The notes under the pieces: model-generated
Seen by the model: the letters and a program-made list of their open reading frames with translations, nothing else
What the model was told of the DNA's origin: nothing
Database searches by the model: none
NCBI GenBank assembly: GCA_019637645.1
Contig: JAHBVH010000011.1
Location: 1-64,000 of the forward strand
Direction: 5' to 3'
Origin: Caldilineaceae bacterium
GTDB lineage: Bacteria > Chloroflexota > Anaerolineae > Caldilineales > Caldilineaceae
DNA: 64,000 nt
Shown here: positions 52,511 to 61,623 of the stretch, piece after piece
Numbering within the stretch: the stretch's first letter is position 1
Layout of the letters: each line of letters opens with the position of its first letter
Position numbers and translations under genes: made by a program

Positions 52511-53395
52511 ATGTTCAAAAAAGAATGGCTCTTCAGCCTTGGCATTTTGGTAACGATCCTCCTCACTGGCTGTCAACCGCTCTTCACAGCGGCGTCATCG
52601 CTGGGCGAGGCAAGAGCACCCAATGCCCCAACCGAAACCATCCCGCTGCCTGAACGCAGGAGGATACCCGATCTAAAGACGCTCACCGCGACCTTGGCTT
52701 CCTTGGCCGCAGAGCCAGTGAGCGAAGCTACGATAACCAGCCCAATCACGCTCACCGTAACGGATACGCCCTTGGCTGCACCTGCCCAACCCACGCGCAG
52801 CCAAGAAGCGCGGATCACGGTGGTTACGGCGGCCTTGCGTTTGCGTACTGGGCCAGGCATAGCATACCCGATCAGCGGGGCCACTGGGAAAGGCGAACAG
52901 TACCCGATCCTGGGTCAAGCCGATGACTGTCAGTGGTATCTAGTCCACCATGCCCAACTTGGAGCCGTCTGGCTCTCTGGCGATCCGCAATATGTTCGGA
53001 GCAATACCGATTGCCACGCGCTGACCGCAGCGATCATCCCCCCTTTGCCCGCGCCGACAGCAACGTTGCTGCCAACCGTCGCTGCGCCACCCACGCCGAC
53101 AACCCCATCAACAGAGAACGTAATCGCAGCGAACGTCGAGCCTTTGCCTGCCGAGCAAGGTTGTCTGATTTTGCAAAATCAGCTTGGCCCGGAACTCACC
53201 TTTACCTTCACCCGCGCCGACGACAGTTGGCGCGATGTGGTTAAAGTGACAACCGAGCAGGATCTTAGCTATTGCCTTATTCCTGGCCGCTACCGGATGA
53301 CCATCGATGCCCCACCACCGTGGCTTTCCATCAACCAAGAGATCACCATCCAAGTTGGGATGAATGCCTATTTACCGATCCGCCCCCAACAGTAA
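52511..53395 (+). CDS. Lipoprotein with an SH3-like domain
   Basis: A 294-residue exported protein. The hydrophobic signal ends in the lipobox LLTGC, so lipid is probably added at that cysteine. A Pro/Thr/Ala-rich linker leads to a bacterial SH3 domain at about residues 100-160 (RLRTGPGIAYPISGATGKG, GAVWLSGD), a fold that binds peptidoglycan peptides in many proteins. A second linker (PAPTATLLPTVAAPPTPTTP) and a beta-rich C-terminal domain follow. A role at the cell wall surface is likely. No operon partner is seen before the lar genes. Confidence 0.85.
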   Translation: MFKKEWLFSLGILVTILLTGCQPLFTAASSLGEARAPNAPTETIPLPERRRIPDLKTLTATLASLAAEPVSEATITSPITLTVTDTPLAAPAQPTRSQEARITVVTAALRLRTGPGIAYPISGATGKGEQYPILGQADDCQWYLVHHAQLGAVWLSGDPQYVRSNTDCHALTAAIIPPLPAPTATLLPTVAAPPTPTTPSTENVIAANVEPLPAEQGCLILQNQLGPELTFTFTRADDSWRDVVKVTTEQDLSYCLIPGRYRMTIDAPPPWLSINQEITIQVGMNAYLPIRPQQ

Positions 53396-53416
53396 CCCCC
53401 TTACATGGCCCTTTTT

Positions 53417-53445
53417 TTGACAAAGCGCAGGTTGAATCATAGACT
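53417..53445 (+). promoter_or_regulatory. Putative promoter for larB
   Basis: TTGACA (53417-53422) and TAGACT (53440-53445) are separated by exactly 17 bases. The -35 is perfect and the -10 has four of six matches. larB starts about 130 bases downstream. Confidence 0.5.
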
Positions 53446-53573
53446 TAGAAACGGTTCGAAAAGGCCACCGATACACCTGTCAGGTGTGGACTGGTCATCC
53501 CCCTTTTCAAACTGTCGTTTCGGAAAGCCTATCGTCAGCTCATGCATGGAAAGGGGTCGACTTCCCATCATTT

Positions 53574-54332
53574 ATGGATCAACAACAATTGCGCAAATTA
53601 CTGGACGCCGTCGCCAGCGGCGAACAGAATGTAGACGGCGCGCTACAAGCCCTACGCTCCCTCCCCTTTGAAGCCAATGAATTTGTCACGTTAGATCATC
53701 ATCGCAGTTTGCGTTGGGGCTTTCCCGAAGTTGTCTACTGTGCCGGGAAGACGCCCGACCAGGTCGCGGTGATTCTGGCCCGTCTGGTTGAGCAAAACCC
53801 ACGGGTATTGGCAACGCGCGCCAATGCCGACCATTATGCCGCGGCGCGGGCCTTGGTGCCAGATCTCCAATATGCCCCCTTGGCCCGTTGCATCTGGCTG
53901 GATCGCGAGCCGGAACGCCCACGCCATCCTGGGGTGGTGGTCGCGGCAGCAGGGACAAGTGATCTGGCCGTGCTAGAAGAGGCCACCCTCACGCTTGATC
54001 TGATGGGCCACCAAGCCCACCGCATTGTCGATGTGGGTGTGGCCGGGTTGCACCGGCTCTTGCCCCATATCCCCACCCTCCAAGCCGCCCATGTGGTCGT
54101 TGTCGTGGCGGGGATGGAAGGCGCATTAGCCAGCGTGGTCGGTGGGCTCACCGCGGCCCCAGTAATCGCTGTGCCAACTTCAGTTGGGTATGGTGCTAAC
54201 TTTGGTGGCCTGGCCGCGCTCTTGGCCATGCTCAACAGCTGTGCATCGGGTGTGGCCGTAGTCAATATTGACAATGGTTATGGCGCGGCCTGCATGGCCG
54301 CTGCCATCAATCAGCGCATTGTGCAGCACTAG
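53574..54332 (+). CDS. larB: LarB, nickel-pincer cofactor biosynthesis carboxylase/hydrolase
   Basis: A 252-residue protein of the LarB family, a relative of PurE-type AIR carboxylases. LarB carboxylates the pyridinium ring of nicotinic acid adenine dinucleotide and splits the phosphoanhydride, the first step to the nickel-pincer nucleotide. Family signatures include VLATRANADHYAAA, AAGTSDLAVLEEA, HRIVDVGVAGLHRLL, VAGMEGALASVVGGL and PTSVGYGANFGG. A frame start at 53484 would add 30 unrelated residues, so the internal ATG at 53574 is chosen. larE follows after 120 bases, then larC. Confidence 0.92.
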   Translation: MDQQQLRKLLDAVASGEQNVDGALQALRSLPFEANEFVTLDHHRSLRWGFPEVVYCAGKTPDQVAVILARLVEQNPRVLATRANADHYAAARALVPDLQYAPLARCIWLDREPERPRHPGVVVAAAGTSDLAVLEEATLTLDLMGHQAHRIVDVGVAGLHRLLPHIPTLQAAHVVVVVAGMEGALASVVGGLTAAPVIAVPTSVGYGANFGGLAALLAMLNSCASGVAVVNIDNGYGAACMAAAINQRIVQH

Positions 54333-54362
54333 CCATCGCGCAAGGAAAGGCTTGTCCACAAA

Positions 54363-54391
54363 TTGCTGTGCGGGTAGCCCTGCGCTATACT
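54363..54391 (+). promoter_or_regulatory. Weak candidate promoter before larE
   Basis: TTGCTG and TATACT are 17 bases apart. The -10 matches five of six bases; the -35 matches three. A small inverted repeat TACTA/TAGTA overlaps the -10. Confidence 0.3.
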
Positions 54392-54452
54392 ATCTATAGT
54401 ATTCCCACGGGATGCCGTGCCAACTGTAGAAGATGGAAGAGGAGTGAACGGA

Positions 54453-55325
54453 ATGCAAGTAGCCGATCAAGCACCAGCAAGCCAGGCGCTGCTTAGCCCC
54501 GCTCTGTCACATAAATTTGAGCAGCTACGGGCCATGATACGCGAAGCTGGCTCTGTCCTTGTGGCATATTCAGGTGGGGTAGACAGTGCCTTGGTCATGG
54601 CGATCGCACATCGTGAATTAGGGGATCGTGCCCTGGCCTGTATTGGCATTTCTCCCAGCTACCCCATGCGCGAAATGCGCGATGCCGTCAAGCTTGCCGA
54701 AGAATTAGGCGTCCCCTATCGCCTAGTCAACACCGAAGAGTATCTGGATCCCAATTACGCTGCCAATCCCAATAACCGCTGCTATTTCTGTAAATCCGAG
54801 TTGCACAACCAACTCAAGCAGATCCTGATCCAGGAAGGCTGGGGGATTGTGCTGGATGGCAACAATGCGAGCGACATTGGGGACTATCGGCCAGGGATGG
54901 CAGCGGCCCGCGAGCGCGGGGTTCGCTCACCGTTATTAGAAGCCAATCTTAGCAAAGACGAAGTTCGTGCCTTGGCCCACTATCTCGGCCTGCCCGTGTG
55001 GGATAAACCGGCCATGGCCTGTCTCTCCTCGCGCGTGCCCCATGGCACGGCGATTACGCCGGCGTTGTTGCGCCAGATTGAGGCGGCGGAAGATGTGTTG
55101 GTTGACTTGGGTTTTCGCCAATTCCGGGTGCGGCATCACAACGAAATTGCCCGCTTAGAATTGCCTGCCGAAGAGTTTGCCAAAGCGCTCGAACACCACG
55201 CGACGATTGTCCATGGCCTGAAAGCCGCAGGTTATCGCTTTGTCACGTTGGATCTCGCGGGCTTTCGCAGTGGCTCCCTCAATGGCGCCCATGCGACGGC
55301 GATCCCTTTGCTCATGCCCCAATAG
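54453..55325 (+). CDS. larE: LarE, sacrificial sulfur transferase of nickel-pincer cofactor synthesis
   Basis: A 290-residue PP-loop protein that adenylates a carboxylate of the LarB product and inserts sulfur. The PP-loop is SGGVDS (residues 40-45). The sacrificial cysteine of the Lactobacillus plantarum enzyme (Cys176) aligns with Cys190 in PAMACLSSRVPHG. Two further cysteines are in RCYFCKSEL (110 and 113); in some LarE proteins extra cysteines hold an iron-sulfur cluster instead of giving up their own sulfur, so the route here is open. The GTG at 54417 is rejected for the ATG at 54453, which has GAGGAG before it. The gene ends 13 bases before larC. Confidence 0.93.
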   Translation: MQVADQAPASQALLSPALSHKFEQLRAMIREAGSVLVAYSGGVDSALVMAIAHRELGDRALACIGISPSYPMREMRDAVKLAEELGVPYRLVNTEEYLDPNYAANPNNRCYFCKSELHNQLKQILIQEGWGIVLDGNNASDIGDYRPGMAAARERGVRSPLLEANLSKDEVRALAHYLGLPVWDKPAMACLSSRVPHGTAITPALLRQIEAAEDVLVDLGFRQFRVRHHNEIARLELPAEEFAKALEHHATIVHGLKAAGYRFVTLDLAGFRSGSLNGAHATAIPLLMPQ

Positions 55326-55338
55326 AAAGCCCGTAGCT

Positions 55339-56517
55339 ATGATTGCATATCTTGATCTGCCCTCGGGCCTTTCGGGCGATATCTTTTTGGGCTGTTTGGT
55401 CGATGCTGGCTGGCCCCTAGGCGAACTACAAGCCACGATTACCCAACTTGGGCTACCAGCCGGCAGTTGGTCGGTCACCCAGCGGTCGGTCATGCGGGGA
55501 CCGTTGCGCGCCACACTTGTAGATGTCCAGACCATGGTAGGCGATGCCCATCGGCATTTATCCGACATTCGGGCGATCATTCACCGCGCTACCTTGCCCA
55601 GTGCTATCCAGGAACGGGCCATTGCGGTCTTTACGCGGTTGGCGACTGCCGAAGCCAGCGTCCATGGCAGCACCATTGAAGAAGTCCACTTTCATGAAGT
55701 TGGTGCGCTCGATGCGATTATTGATATTGTGGGCGTCTGTGCCGGTTTAGCCGCGCTGGGCGTCGAACAGCTCTATGCATCCGGCGCGCCGCTGGGAGAA
55801 GGCTGGACCAACAGCGCCCATGGACGGATTCCGTTACCGGCGCCAGCCACCTTGGCCTTGCTGACCGCGGCCCAAGCGCCTACCCGCCCCGCGCCTGGCC
55901 CTGGTGAATTGGTGACGCCTACCGGCGCGGCGTTGCTTGCCGAGTTGGCGACCTTCCACCAACCGCGGATGCGTTTGCAAAGAATTGGCCTTGGCGCTGG
56001 CCAGAAGGAGTTCACCTGGCCCAATGTTGCTCGACTTTGGCTAGGCGAAGCCATGGAGGGCGGGGAACTCGTGCAGATCGAGACCAACATTGACGACATG
56101 AATCCCGAACTCTATGCGGCTGTCACCCACCAGCTGTTTGACGCGGGTGCGCTTGACGTATGGACCACGCCCATCCAAATGAAGAAGGGCCGTCCCGCCC
56201 TCTTGCTCAGTGTGTTGGCCCCCGTGCAACAAGAACAGATCATCGCCGATCTCATCCTACACGAAACTACCACCCTGGGCGTGCGCGTCTCATCGGTGCG
56301 ACGGCACGAAGCTCGCCGCGACTTTGTCACCGTCACCACCCGCTATGGCGCGATCCCCGTCAAACGCAAATGGCTGGACAACCAAGTTGTGGGCTTCAAG
56401 CCAGAGTATGAAGTCTGCTGGCAGTTGGCCCAAGACCAAGCCGTACCCGTTCGCCTGGTCTACGAAGCCGCCCACGCCGCCGCGCACACATTGTTGGCAG
56501 AAGACGAAGGAGTGTAG
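55339..56517 (+). CDS. larC: LarC, nickel insertion enzyme of nickel-pincer cofactor synthesis
   Basis: A 392-residue CTP-dependent cyclometallase that inserts Ni into the dithio-pyridinium cofactor. Family signs are AYLDLPSGLSGDIFLGCLVDAGW at the N-terminus, HFHEVGALDAIIDIVG in the middle with metal-binding His, NIDDMNPELYAAVTHQLFDAGALDVW, and LHETTTLGVR near the end. In L. plantarum the gene is split by programmed frameshifting into larC1/larC2; here one uninterrupted frame covers both parts. A frame start at 55240 overlaps larE by 86 bases and is rejected for the ATG at 55339. Confidence 0.93.
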   Translation: MIAYLDLPSGLSGDIFLGCLVDAGWPLGELQATITQLGLPAGSWSVTQRSVMRGPLRATLVDVQTMVGDAHRHLSDIRAIIHRATLPSAIQERAIAVFTRLATAEASVHGSTIEEVHFHEVGALDAIIDIVGVCAGLAALGVEQLYASGAPLGEGWTNSAHGRIPLPAPATLALLTAAQAPTRPAPGPGELVTPTGAALLAELATFHQPRMRLQRIGLGAGQKEFTWPNVARLWLGEAMEGGELVQIETNIDDMNPELYAAVTHQLFDAGALDVWTTPIQMKKGRPALLLSVLAPVQQEQIIADLILHETTTLGVRVSSVRRHEARRDFVTVTTRYGAIPVKRKWLDNQVVGFKPEYEVCWQLAQDQAVPVRLVYEAAHAAAHTLLAEDEGV

Positions 56518-56554
56518 AGACCAAAGGAGAGAAGACAGAGGCCAGAGACCTACA

Positions 56555-56603
56555 CTGACTTCTGTCCTCTGACTTCTGTCCTCTGACTTCTGTCCTCTGA
56601 CTT
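56555..56603. repeat. Three and a half tandem 14-nt repeats after larC
   Basis: CTGACTTCTGTCCT occurs three times without change, then breaks off after CTGACTT. A partly complementary stretch (AGAGAAGACAGAGGCCAGAG) lies before it at 56528-56547, so a hairpin can form. It lies between the larC stop and the AKR start. Confidence 0.88.
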
Positions 56604-56634
56604 GGTATAATTGATCGAATAAGGAGAAGCTGTC

Positions 56635-57492
56635 ATGATCGAAAAACGTCCTTTTGGTCGTACTGGTCACCTGAGTACTGTTACCCTCTTTGGCGCGGCG
56701 GCGTTGGGCCGTGTGAGCCAAGCTGACGCCGACCGCACGTTAGATGTCCTCTTGCAATATGGGGTCAATCATATTGACACGGCGGCCAGCTATGGCGACG
56801 CCGAAATTCGGATTGGACCGTGGATGGAAAAGCATCGCAAAGATTTCTTCCTGGCCACCAAGACCGGCGAACGCACGTACACGAAGGCGAAAGAAGAGAT
56901 TCACCGTTCCCTCGAGCGTATGCGCACCGATTATGTCGATCTGCTCCAACTCCATAATTTGGGTCACCCCGATGAATGGGATACGGCCATGGAGGCCGAC
57001 GGCGCATTAGAAGCGGTCGTCGAAGCCAAAGAGCAAGGCTTGGTGCGCCATATTGGGGTAACGGGCCATGGTCTATACATTGCGGCCATGCATCTACGCA
57101 GTCTAAAACATTTCGATTTTGCGTCGGTACTGCTGCCCTACAATTATGTGATGCAACAGAACGACAAGTACATGGCCGATTTTGAGCAGTTGGTCAAGCT
57201 GTGTGAAGAGCGTACCATCGCGGTTCAGACGATTAAATCGCTCATGCGCGGCCCGTGGGGCACGGAAGATCGCAACTACAGTGTCTGGTATCAGCCGCTG
57301 ACAGAGCAGGCAGACATTGATCGTGCGGTCCATTGGGTAATCGGTCGCCCTCATATTTTCCTCAACACGGCGGGTGACATTACCTTGCTGCCCAAAATCC
57401 TCGACGCGGCCAGCCGCTACCAACAACGTCCGTCCGACGCAGAAATGACCCAACTGCTACAAGAGCGCCGCATGAGTTCACTCTTTGCCTAA
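56635..57492 (+). CDS. Aldo/keto reductase
   Basis: A 285-residue oxidoreductase of the AKR fold. The tetrad reads Asp48, Tyr53 ([10 protein letters not shown]), Lys76 (LATKTGER) and His107 (LQLHNLG). The later NADP-binding segment is less clear than in the other two AKRs of the window and the C-terminus is short (family members are about 280-330 residues). AAGGAGAAGC precedes the ATG. It lies directly behind the lar genes and may reduce or oxidise a substrate of the same pathway, but this is only positional. Confidence 0.88.
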   Translation: MIEKRPFGRTGHLSTVTLFGAAALGRVSQADADRTLDVLLQYGVNHIDTAASYGDAEIRIGPWMEKHRKDFFLATKTGERTYTKAKEEIHRSLERMRTDYVDLLQLHNLGHPDEWDTAMEADGALEAVVEAKEQGLVRHIGVTGHGLYIAAMHLRSLKHFDFASVLLPYNYVMQQNDKYMADFEQLVKLCEERTIAVQTIKSLMRGPWGTEDRNYSVWYQPLTEQADIDRAVHWVIGRPHIFLNTAGDITLLPKILDAASRYQQRPSDAEMTQLLQERRMSSLFA

Positions 57493-57525
57493 GTGATTCC
57501 TTGCCCGATCAGCTAGCCTAGCCAG

Positions 57526-57554
57526 AATCGACCTCCGCGTGAGGTCGATTTTTT
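57526..57554 (+). terminator. Rho-independent terminator after the aldo/keto reductase
   Basis: AATCGACCTC and GAGGTCGATT pair over ten bases around CGCGT and the right arm runs into six T. This is the clearest intrinsic terminator in the window. Confidence 0.9.
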
Positions 57555-57699
57555 AGCCAAGACAAGCACGCGCTGTCAACGGATGGTGAACGCGGATTGC
57601 GCGGAAAATAGGTCACGCCCTTGTCCACAAGCGATTGCGAGTAGAAGGGATTGCAAGCCCTGAATCCGTTTAATCTGTGTAATCTGTGCTCCGAATCCC

Positions 57700-57729
57700 T
57701 TGACAGCGCCTGCCCCGAAATTCTTTAAT
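57700..57729 (+). promoter_or_regulatory. Promoter of the galactoside operon
   Basis: TTGACA (57700-57705) is followed after 18 bases by TTTAAT (57724-57729), five of six matches. It lies 77 bases before the GH4 gene. Two direct copies of TAATCTGTG lie just upstream at 57671-57688 and could bind a regulator. Confidence 0.6.
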
Positions 57730-57805
57730 TTTCCAGCTCCCCATGTATACTTATTTTACCTTTTACCCGATCAATGAGTGAACAACTCTACCAGAGGAGT
57801 GAGCA

Positions 57806-59365
57806 ATGCCGATTAAAATTGCCATGATTGGCGCGGGTTCGATAGGCTTCACCCGCAAGCTGATGCACGACATTTTGGCCGTGCCCGAATTAGCCGATAC
57901 CCACTTTGCCTTTATGGATTTGAATGCTAACAATCTCAAGATGGTATCGCAACTGGCCCAACGTGACATCGAAGCGAACCACTTACCAGCCACCATCACC
58001 ACCCACACCAATCAGCGCGAAGCGATTGGCGATGCCGACTATGTCCTCTGTACAATCCGCCAAGGAGGGCTGCCCGCTTTCCAACTGGACATTGACATTC
58101 CGCTCAAATATGGCATTGACCAATGTGTGGGCGATACCCTCTGTGCCGGGGGCATTATGTATGGGCAACGCACCATCCCGGCGCTCCTGTCGATCTGTGA
58201 GGACATCCACGAGGTTGCCAAACCGGACGCGCTCTTCCTCAACTATTCCAACCCCATGGCAATGAATGTGTGGGCCTGTAACAGCTATGGCAATGTGCCA
58301 ACCATCGGCCTCTGTCATGGGGTGCAGGGCGGCCACTGGCAGATCACCCGCTGCATTGAATTGTGGGCCAAGCAACAAGGGCTGATCGGGCAGGATGCGA
58401 CCTTGCACCGCCGCGATGTGGACATTATCTGTGCGGGCATTAACCACCAAACTTGGTACGTTCAAGTCGAGTGGCGGGGGATGGACATGACACCGATGAT
58501 GCTGGAACTCTTTGAAGCGCACCCCACCTATCGCGAAACCGAAAAAGTGCGCATCGACATGATCCGGCGCTTTGGCTACTATACCACCGAGTCGAATGGT
58601 CATGTGAGCGAATATGTGCCGTGGTATCGCAAACGCCCCGAAGAGATCAATAACTGGATCGACCTCTCCAGTTGGATCAACGGCGAAACGGGCGGCTATT
58701 TGCGCGTCTGCACCGAAGGGCGCAACTGGTTTGAAACCGACTTCCCCAACTGGCTTAAGGAAACGCCGCCGGTGATCAGCGCCGATAAACGCAGCGAAGA
58801 GCATGGCTCCTATATTATTGAAGCCCTGGAAACCGGGCGTATCTATCGCGGCCATTTCAACCTGCCCAATCAGGGCCACATTACCAATCTCCCCAACGAT
58901 TGTATTATTGAAATCCCGGGTTATGTGGACCGCACAGGCATTAATATGCCCCTTGTTGGCGAGCTGCCCCTCGCCTGTGCTGCCACTTGCTCCGCCAGTA
59001 TCCGGGTCCAAGAGATGGCCATGGAAGCGGCGGTACATGGTGATGTCATGCTGCTCAAACAGGCCATGTTGCACGATCCGCTCACCGCGGCAGTCTGCAA
59101 TCCCGAAGAGATCTGGCAGATGACCGACGAATTTTTAGTTGCCCAAGCCCAGTGGCTGCCCCAATACCGCGCTGAAATTCCCAAGGCCAAAGAACGCTTG
59201 GCAGCTCACGAGCGCAAGGGTACACGCGTCCAATTGCGCGACGGATGGACCGGTGCCGCCCGGCTCCACACCAAAAGCGTCGAAGAGATGGCGCGGGATA
59301 AAGCCGCGGCCCGGGCCAATGCCGCGGCCGCAGATAAAGGCAAAATGACGAAAGAACCGGCGTGA
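57806..59365 (+). CDS. Glycoside hydrolase family 4 (alpha-galactosidase-like)
   Basis: A 519-residue GH4 enzyme, which cleaves glycosides by an NAD- and Mn-dependent redox mechanism. The NAD loop is GAGSIG (residues 9-14), and Cys170 in GLCHGVQ and His214 in GINHQTWY are the family's Mn ligands. NYSNPMAMNVW completes the active site. The C-terminal 40 residues (ARDKAAARANAAAADKG-like) are a charged tail beyond the usual 430-450 length. The galT and sugar kinase genes downstream fit an alpha-galactosidase of the MelA/AglA branch, but glucuronidase or glucosidase cannot be ruled out. GAGGAG lies before the ATG. Confidence 0.9.
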   Translation: MPIKIAMIGAGSIGFTRKLMHDILAVPELADTHFAFMDLNANNLKMVSQLAQRDIEANHLPATITTHTNQREAIGDADYVLCTIRQGGLPAFQLDIDIPLKYGIDQCVGDTLCAGGIMYGQRTIPALLSICEDIHEVAKPDALFLNYSNPMAMNVWACNSYGNVPTIGLCHGVQGGHWQITRCIELWAKQQGLIGQDATLHRRDVDIICAGINHQTWYVQVEWRGMDMTPMMLELFEAHPTYRETEKVRIDMIRRFGYYTTESNGHVSEYVPWYRKRPEEINNWIDLSSWINGETGGYLRVCTEGRNWFETDFPNWLKETPPVISADKRSEEHGSYIIEALETGRIYRGHFNLPNQGHITNLPNDCIIEIPGYVDRTGINMPLVGELPLACAATCSASIRVQEMAMEAAVHGDVMLLKQAMLHDPLTAAVCNPEEIWQMTDEFLVAQAQWLPQYRAEIPKAKERLAAHERKGTRVQLRDGWTGAARLHTKSVEEMARDKAAARANAAAADKGKMTKEPA

Positions 59366-59415
59366 TCGCTCACCCATCATGAGCAAATTCCCACGGGAGT
59401 TAGGAGGTAGTGACC

Positions 59416-60300
59416 ATGAAACTGAACCAAGCACAACTCGATCAATTCAACCGTGACGGGGTTATCGTCGCGCGCGGTGTCTTGACCGCTGCCGATCTGC
59501 AACCGGTGATCGATGAACTTGCCACCTGGATCGACGAGCGGGCACGCGAACTGCACGCCGCGGGCAAGATCCAGGACCTCCACGAGGACGCGCCCTTTAG
59601 CCAGCGGTATGGTCGGCTCTTTGGGCAATGCCAGGAGATTGGCAAGGGCATGGACATTATGTTCTACCGCGGCCAAGCCATCTTCGAGTTTTTGCACAAT
59701 CAGCATCTGCTCGACACGGTTGAAGCATTGACCGGCCCCGAGATCACCTGCAACCCGATTCAACATCTGCGCGCCAAACCACCCGAAAAGTATGATCCCC
59801 ACACCGGCCCCTCCTTCCATGTAGTGCCTTGGCACCAAGACGCGGGCGTGATGATGCCGGAAGCGGAAGGCTCCAATGTCGTCACCTGCTGGCTGCCCCT
59901 AGGAGACGCGACGGTCGAAATGGGCTGTATGGAAGCATTACCGGGAGTCCACCGGGATGGCTACTTGCGCCACAAGAAAGAGGGTGGCACCACCATTGAC
60001 CCAACGCTGCTGCCGGGGGTTCAGCCCCTGGCCCTCGAATGTCGCAAAGGGGATGTCGTCTTCATGAGTCGCTTCACCCCCCACCGTTCGACGCCTAACC
60101 AATCGGCGCATTGCCGCTGGTCGCTGGATCTGCGCTACCAGACCACCGGCCACCACACTGGGCGCACAGCCCATCCTGATTTTGTGGTGCGTTCTCCCAG
60201 CGATCCCGCCAGTGTAATGACGGATTATGCCGAGTGGCGGCGGCGGTGGGTTGATGCCTTTGAAAATCCGCGGGGCTTCGTAGGCCATCGTGCCGAGTAA
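59416..60300 (+). CDS. Phytanoyl-CoA dioxygenase family (PhyH) Fe(II)/2-oxoglutarate oxygenase
   Basis: A 294-residue oxygenase of the PhyH family. The iron triad is His140, Asp142 (PWHQDAG) and His223 (TPHRSTPN); Arg234 is the likely 2-oxoglutarate anchor. It may hydroxylate or demethylate a sugar, amine or lipid. AGGAGG sits nine bases before the ATG at 59416; a GTG two codons earlier is too close to it. Sitting between a glycosidase and galT, it could prepare a modified galactoside, but no substrate is known. Confidence 0.9.
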   Translation: MKLNQAQLDQFNRDGVIVARGVLTAADLQPVIDELATWIDERARELHAAGKIQDLHEDAPFSQRYGRLFGQCQEIGKGMDIMFYRGQAIFEFLHNQHLLDTVEALTGPEITCNPIQHLRAKPPEKYDPHTGPSFHVVPWHQDAGVMMPEAEGSNVVTCWLPLGDATVEMGCMEALPGVHRDGYLRHKKEGGTTIDPTLLPGVQPLALECRKGDVVFMSRFTPHRSTPNQSAHCRWSLDLRYQTTGHHTGRTAHPDFVVRSPSDPASVMTDYAEWRRRWVDAFENPRGFVGHRAE

Positions 60301-60330
60301 GTGCCTAGCCAGGGAATGGTCGAAGAGCTT

Positions 60331-61389
60331 ATGACAGAACATCATCCGTTGCTAGGCCGCTGGGAAGAACGTTGGCATCCGCTACGCGAAGAATGGGTCA
60401 TTGTAGCGGCCCATCGGCAGAATCGCCCTTGGGTTGGCGAAACGCTCAAACAGGGCGACAAGGCTATCCCAGCCTATGATCCAACTTGTTACTTATGCCC
60501 TGGCAATGAGCGGGTGAGCGGCCAGCAAAATCCGGCCTATACCGGCGTCTTTGTCTTTGACAATGACCATCCCAGTGTCGGTGATCACGCGCCGACCGCG
60601 CTCCCGCCGCCAACCGGCCTCTATCGCAACCGGCCCGCCAATGGGCTTGCCCGTGTGGTCTGTTATAACCCCCAACATAATATCACCCTAGCCGAGTCAA
60701 CACCCCAGGAAGTGCAGAATCTGCTGACGACGTGGCAGCGTGAATACACCGATCTAGGCAATCGGCCAGAGGTGAATCACGTATTGATCTTTGAAAACAA
60801 AGGGGAAGCGGTGGGCGTCTCTAATCCGCACCCCCATTGCCAGATCTACGCCACCAATTTTGTCTTTAAGACCATGGAAACCGAAGCACGCGCCAGTCAA
60901 CGTCACTACCAAACAACGGGCCGAGCACTCTTTCAAGATATTTTAGCCGCGGAGCAACAAGACGCGCGGCGGATTCTCTGTGAAAATGAACACGCCATTG
61001 CTTTTATTCCCTACTTTGGCCGTTATGCCTACGAAGTTTTTGTCGCGCCCAAGCAGACCCATCCCAGCATTGCCAGCCTCAGCGACACCGAAGTCGTCGA
61101 TTTTGCCGATGTACTGCGCCAAGTGTTGATCAAGTTTGATAACTTGTGGCAAATGCCCTTTCCCTATGTGATGCCCCTCCACCAAGCCCCCACCGATGGC
61201 GGGGATTATCGCAGCTTTCATTTTCACCTTGAATTTCACCCGCCGCTGCGCAAGCCCAACCTGCTCAAATACTTGGCTGGGCCTGAGATCGGCGGAGGCA
61301 ATTTTCTCAGTGACACGGTGCCCGAAGAGAAAGCCGCCGAATTGCGCGCCCTGCCCAATGTCCACTATCGGGCGGCCTCTGCAGCCTAG
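60331..61389 (+). CDS. galT: Galactose-1-phosphate uridylyltransferase
   Basis: A 352-residue Leloir enzyme that swaps UMP between UDP-glucose and galactose-1-phosphate. The zinc-binding start [12 protein letters not shown] and the HxH active site [10 protein letters not shown] (the second His takes UMP) are present, with [17 protein letters not shown] in the C-terminal half. The length matches bacterial GalT. The ATG at 60331 has GAAGAG before it; ATG at 60316 and GTG at 60301 are possible earlier starts. It lies directly after the PhyH gene and belongs to the galactoside operon. Confidence 0.93.
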   Translation: MTEHHPLLGRWEERWHPLREEWVIVAAHRQNRPWVGETLKQGDKAIPAYDPTCYLCPGNERVSGQQNPAYTGVFVFDNDHPSVGDHAPTALPPPTGLYRNRPANGLARVVCYNPQHNITLAESTPQEVQNLLTTWQREYTDLGNRPEVNHVLIFENKGEAVGVSNPHPHCQIYATNFVFKTMETEARASQRHYQTTGRALFQDILAAEQQDARRILCENEHAIAFIPYFGRYAYEVFVAPKQTHPSIASLSDTEVVDFADVLRQVLIKFDNLWQMPFPYVMPLHQAPTDGGDYRSFHFHLEFHPPLRKPNLLKYLAGPEIGGGNFLSDTVPEEKAAELRALPNVHYRAASAA

Positions 61390-61510
61390 GGAGCCTTAGA
61401 GACTTTATAGACAGTAAGCATTCATTCGGTAAACCGGCAGGCCGTGGTTGATTACCCTGTCCAGTAAGGTCTTCGATATTCCCGCCCAGGACTGAAACCA
61501 CTGGGCTACC

Positions 61511-61576
61511 GAACAACGCAGACGCAAGCCGCTTCAGCGGGCGTTGTTCCCTAGCACCGTCCCTTCAGGGCGGTGC
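61511..61576 (+). ncRNA. Structured leader before the inositol-monophosphatase-like gene
   Basis: A nested hairpin GAACAACGC/GCGTTGTTC (61511-61519 with 61541-61549) encloses a second stem CCGC-TTCA-GCGG (61529-61540), and a third stem GCACCG/CGGTGC (61554-61576) also carries a TTCA loop. A weaker pair CCCAG/CTGGG precedes them. It could be an mRNA leader, regulatory RNA or mobile palindrome; I do not recognise a known riboswitch. Confidence 0.45.
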
Positions 61577-61623
61577 GCACAACGAATACAAAAAATTTAC
61601 GTTACACGGCACCGAGTTACATC

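Noticed and set aside
55339..56517. Programmed frameshift in larC, as in Lactobacillus plantarum
   Set aside because: The reading frame is unbroken and both halves of LarC are present.
57983..59074. A 363-codon open frame on the minus strand, opposite the GH4 gene
   Set aside because: It is a shadow of the plus-strand gene: the GH4 frame has clear motifs, while the antisense product has none and no ribosome site.
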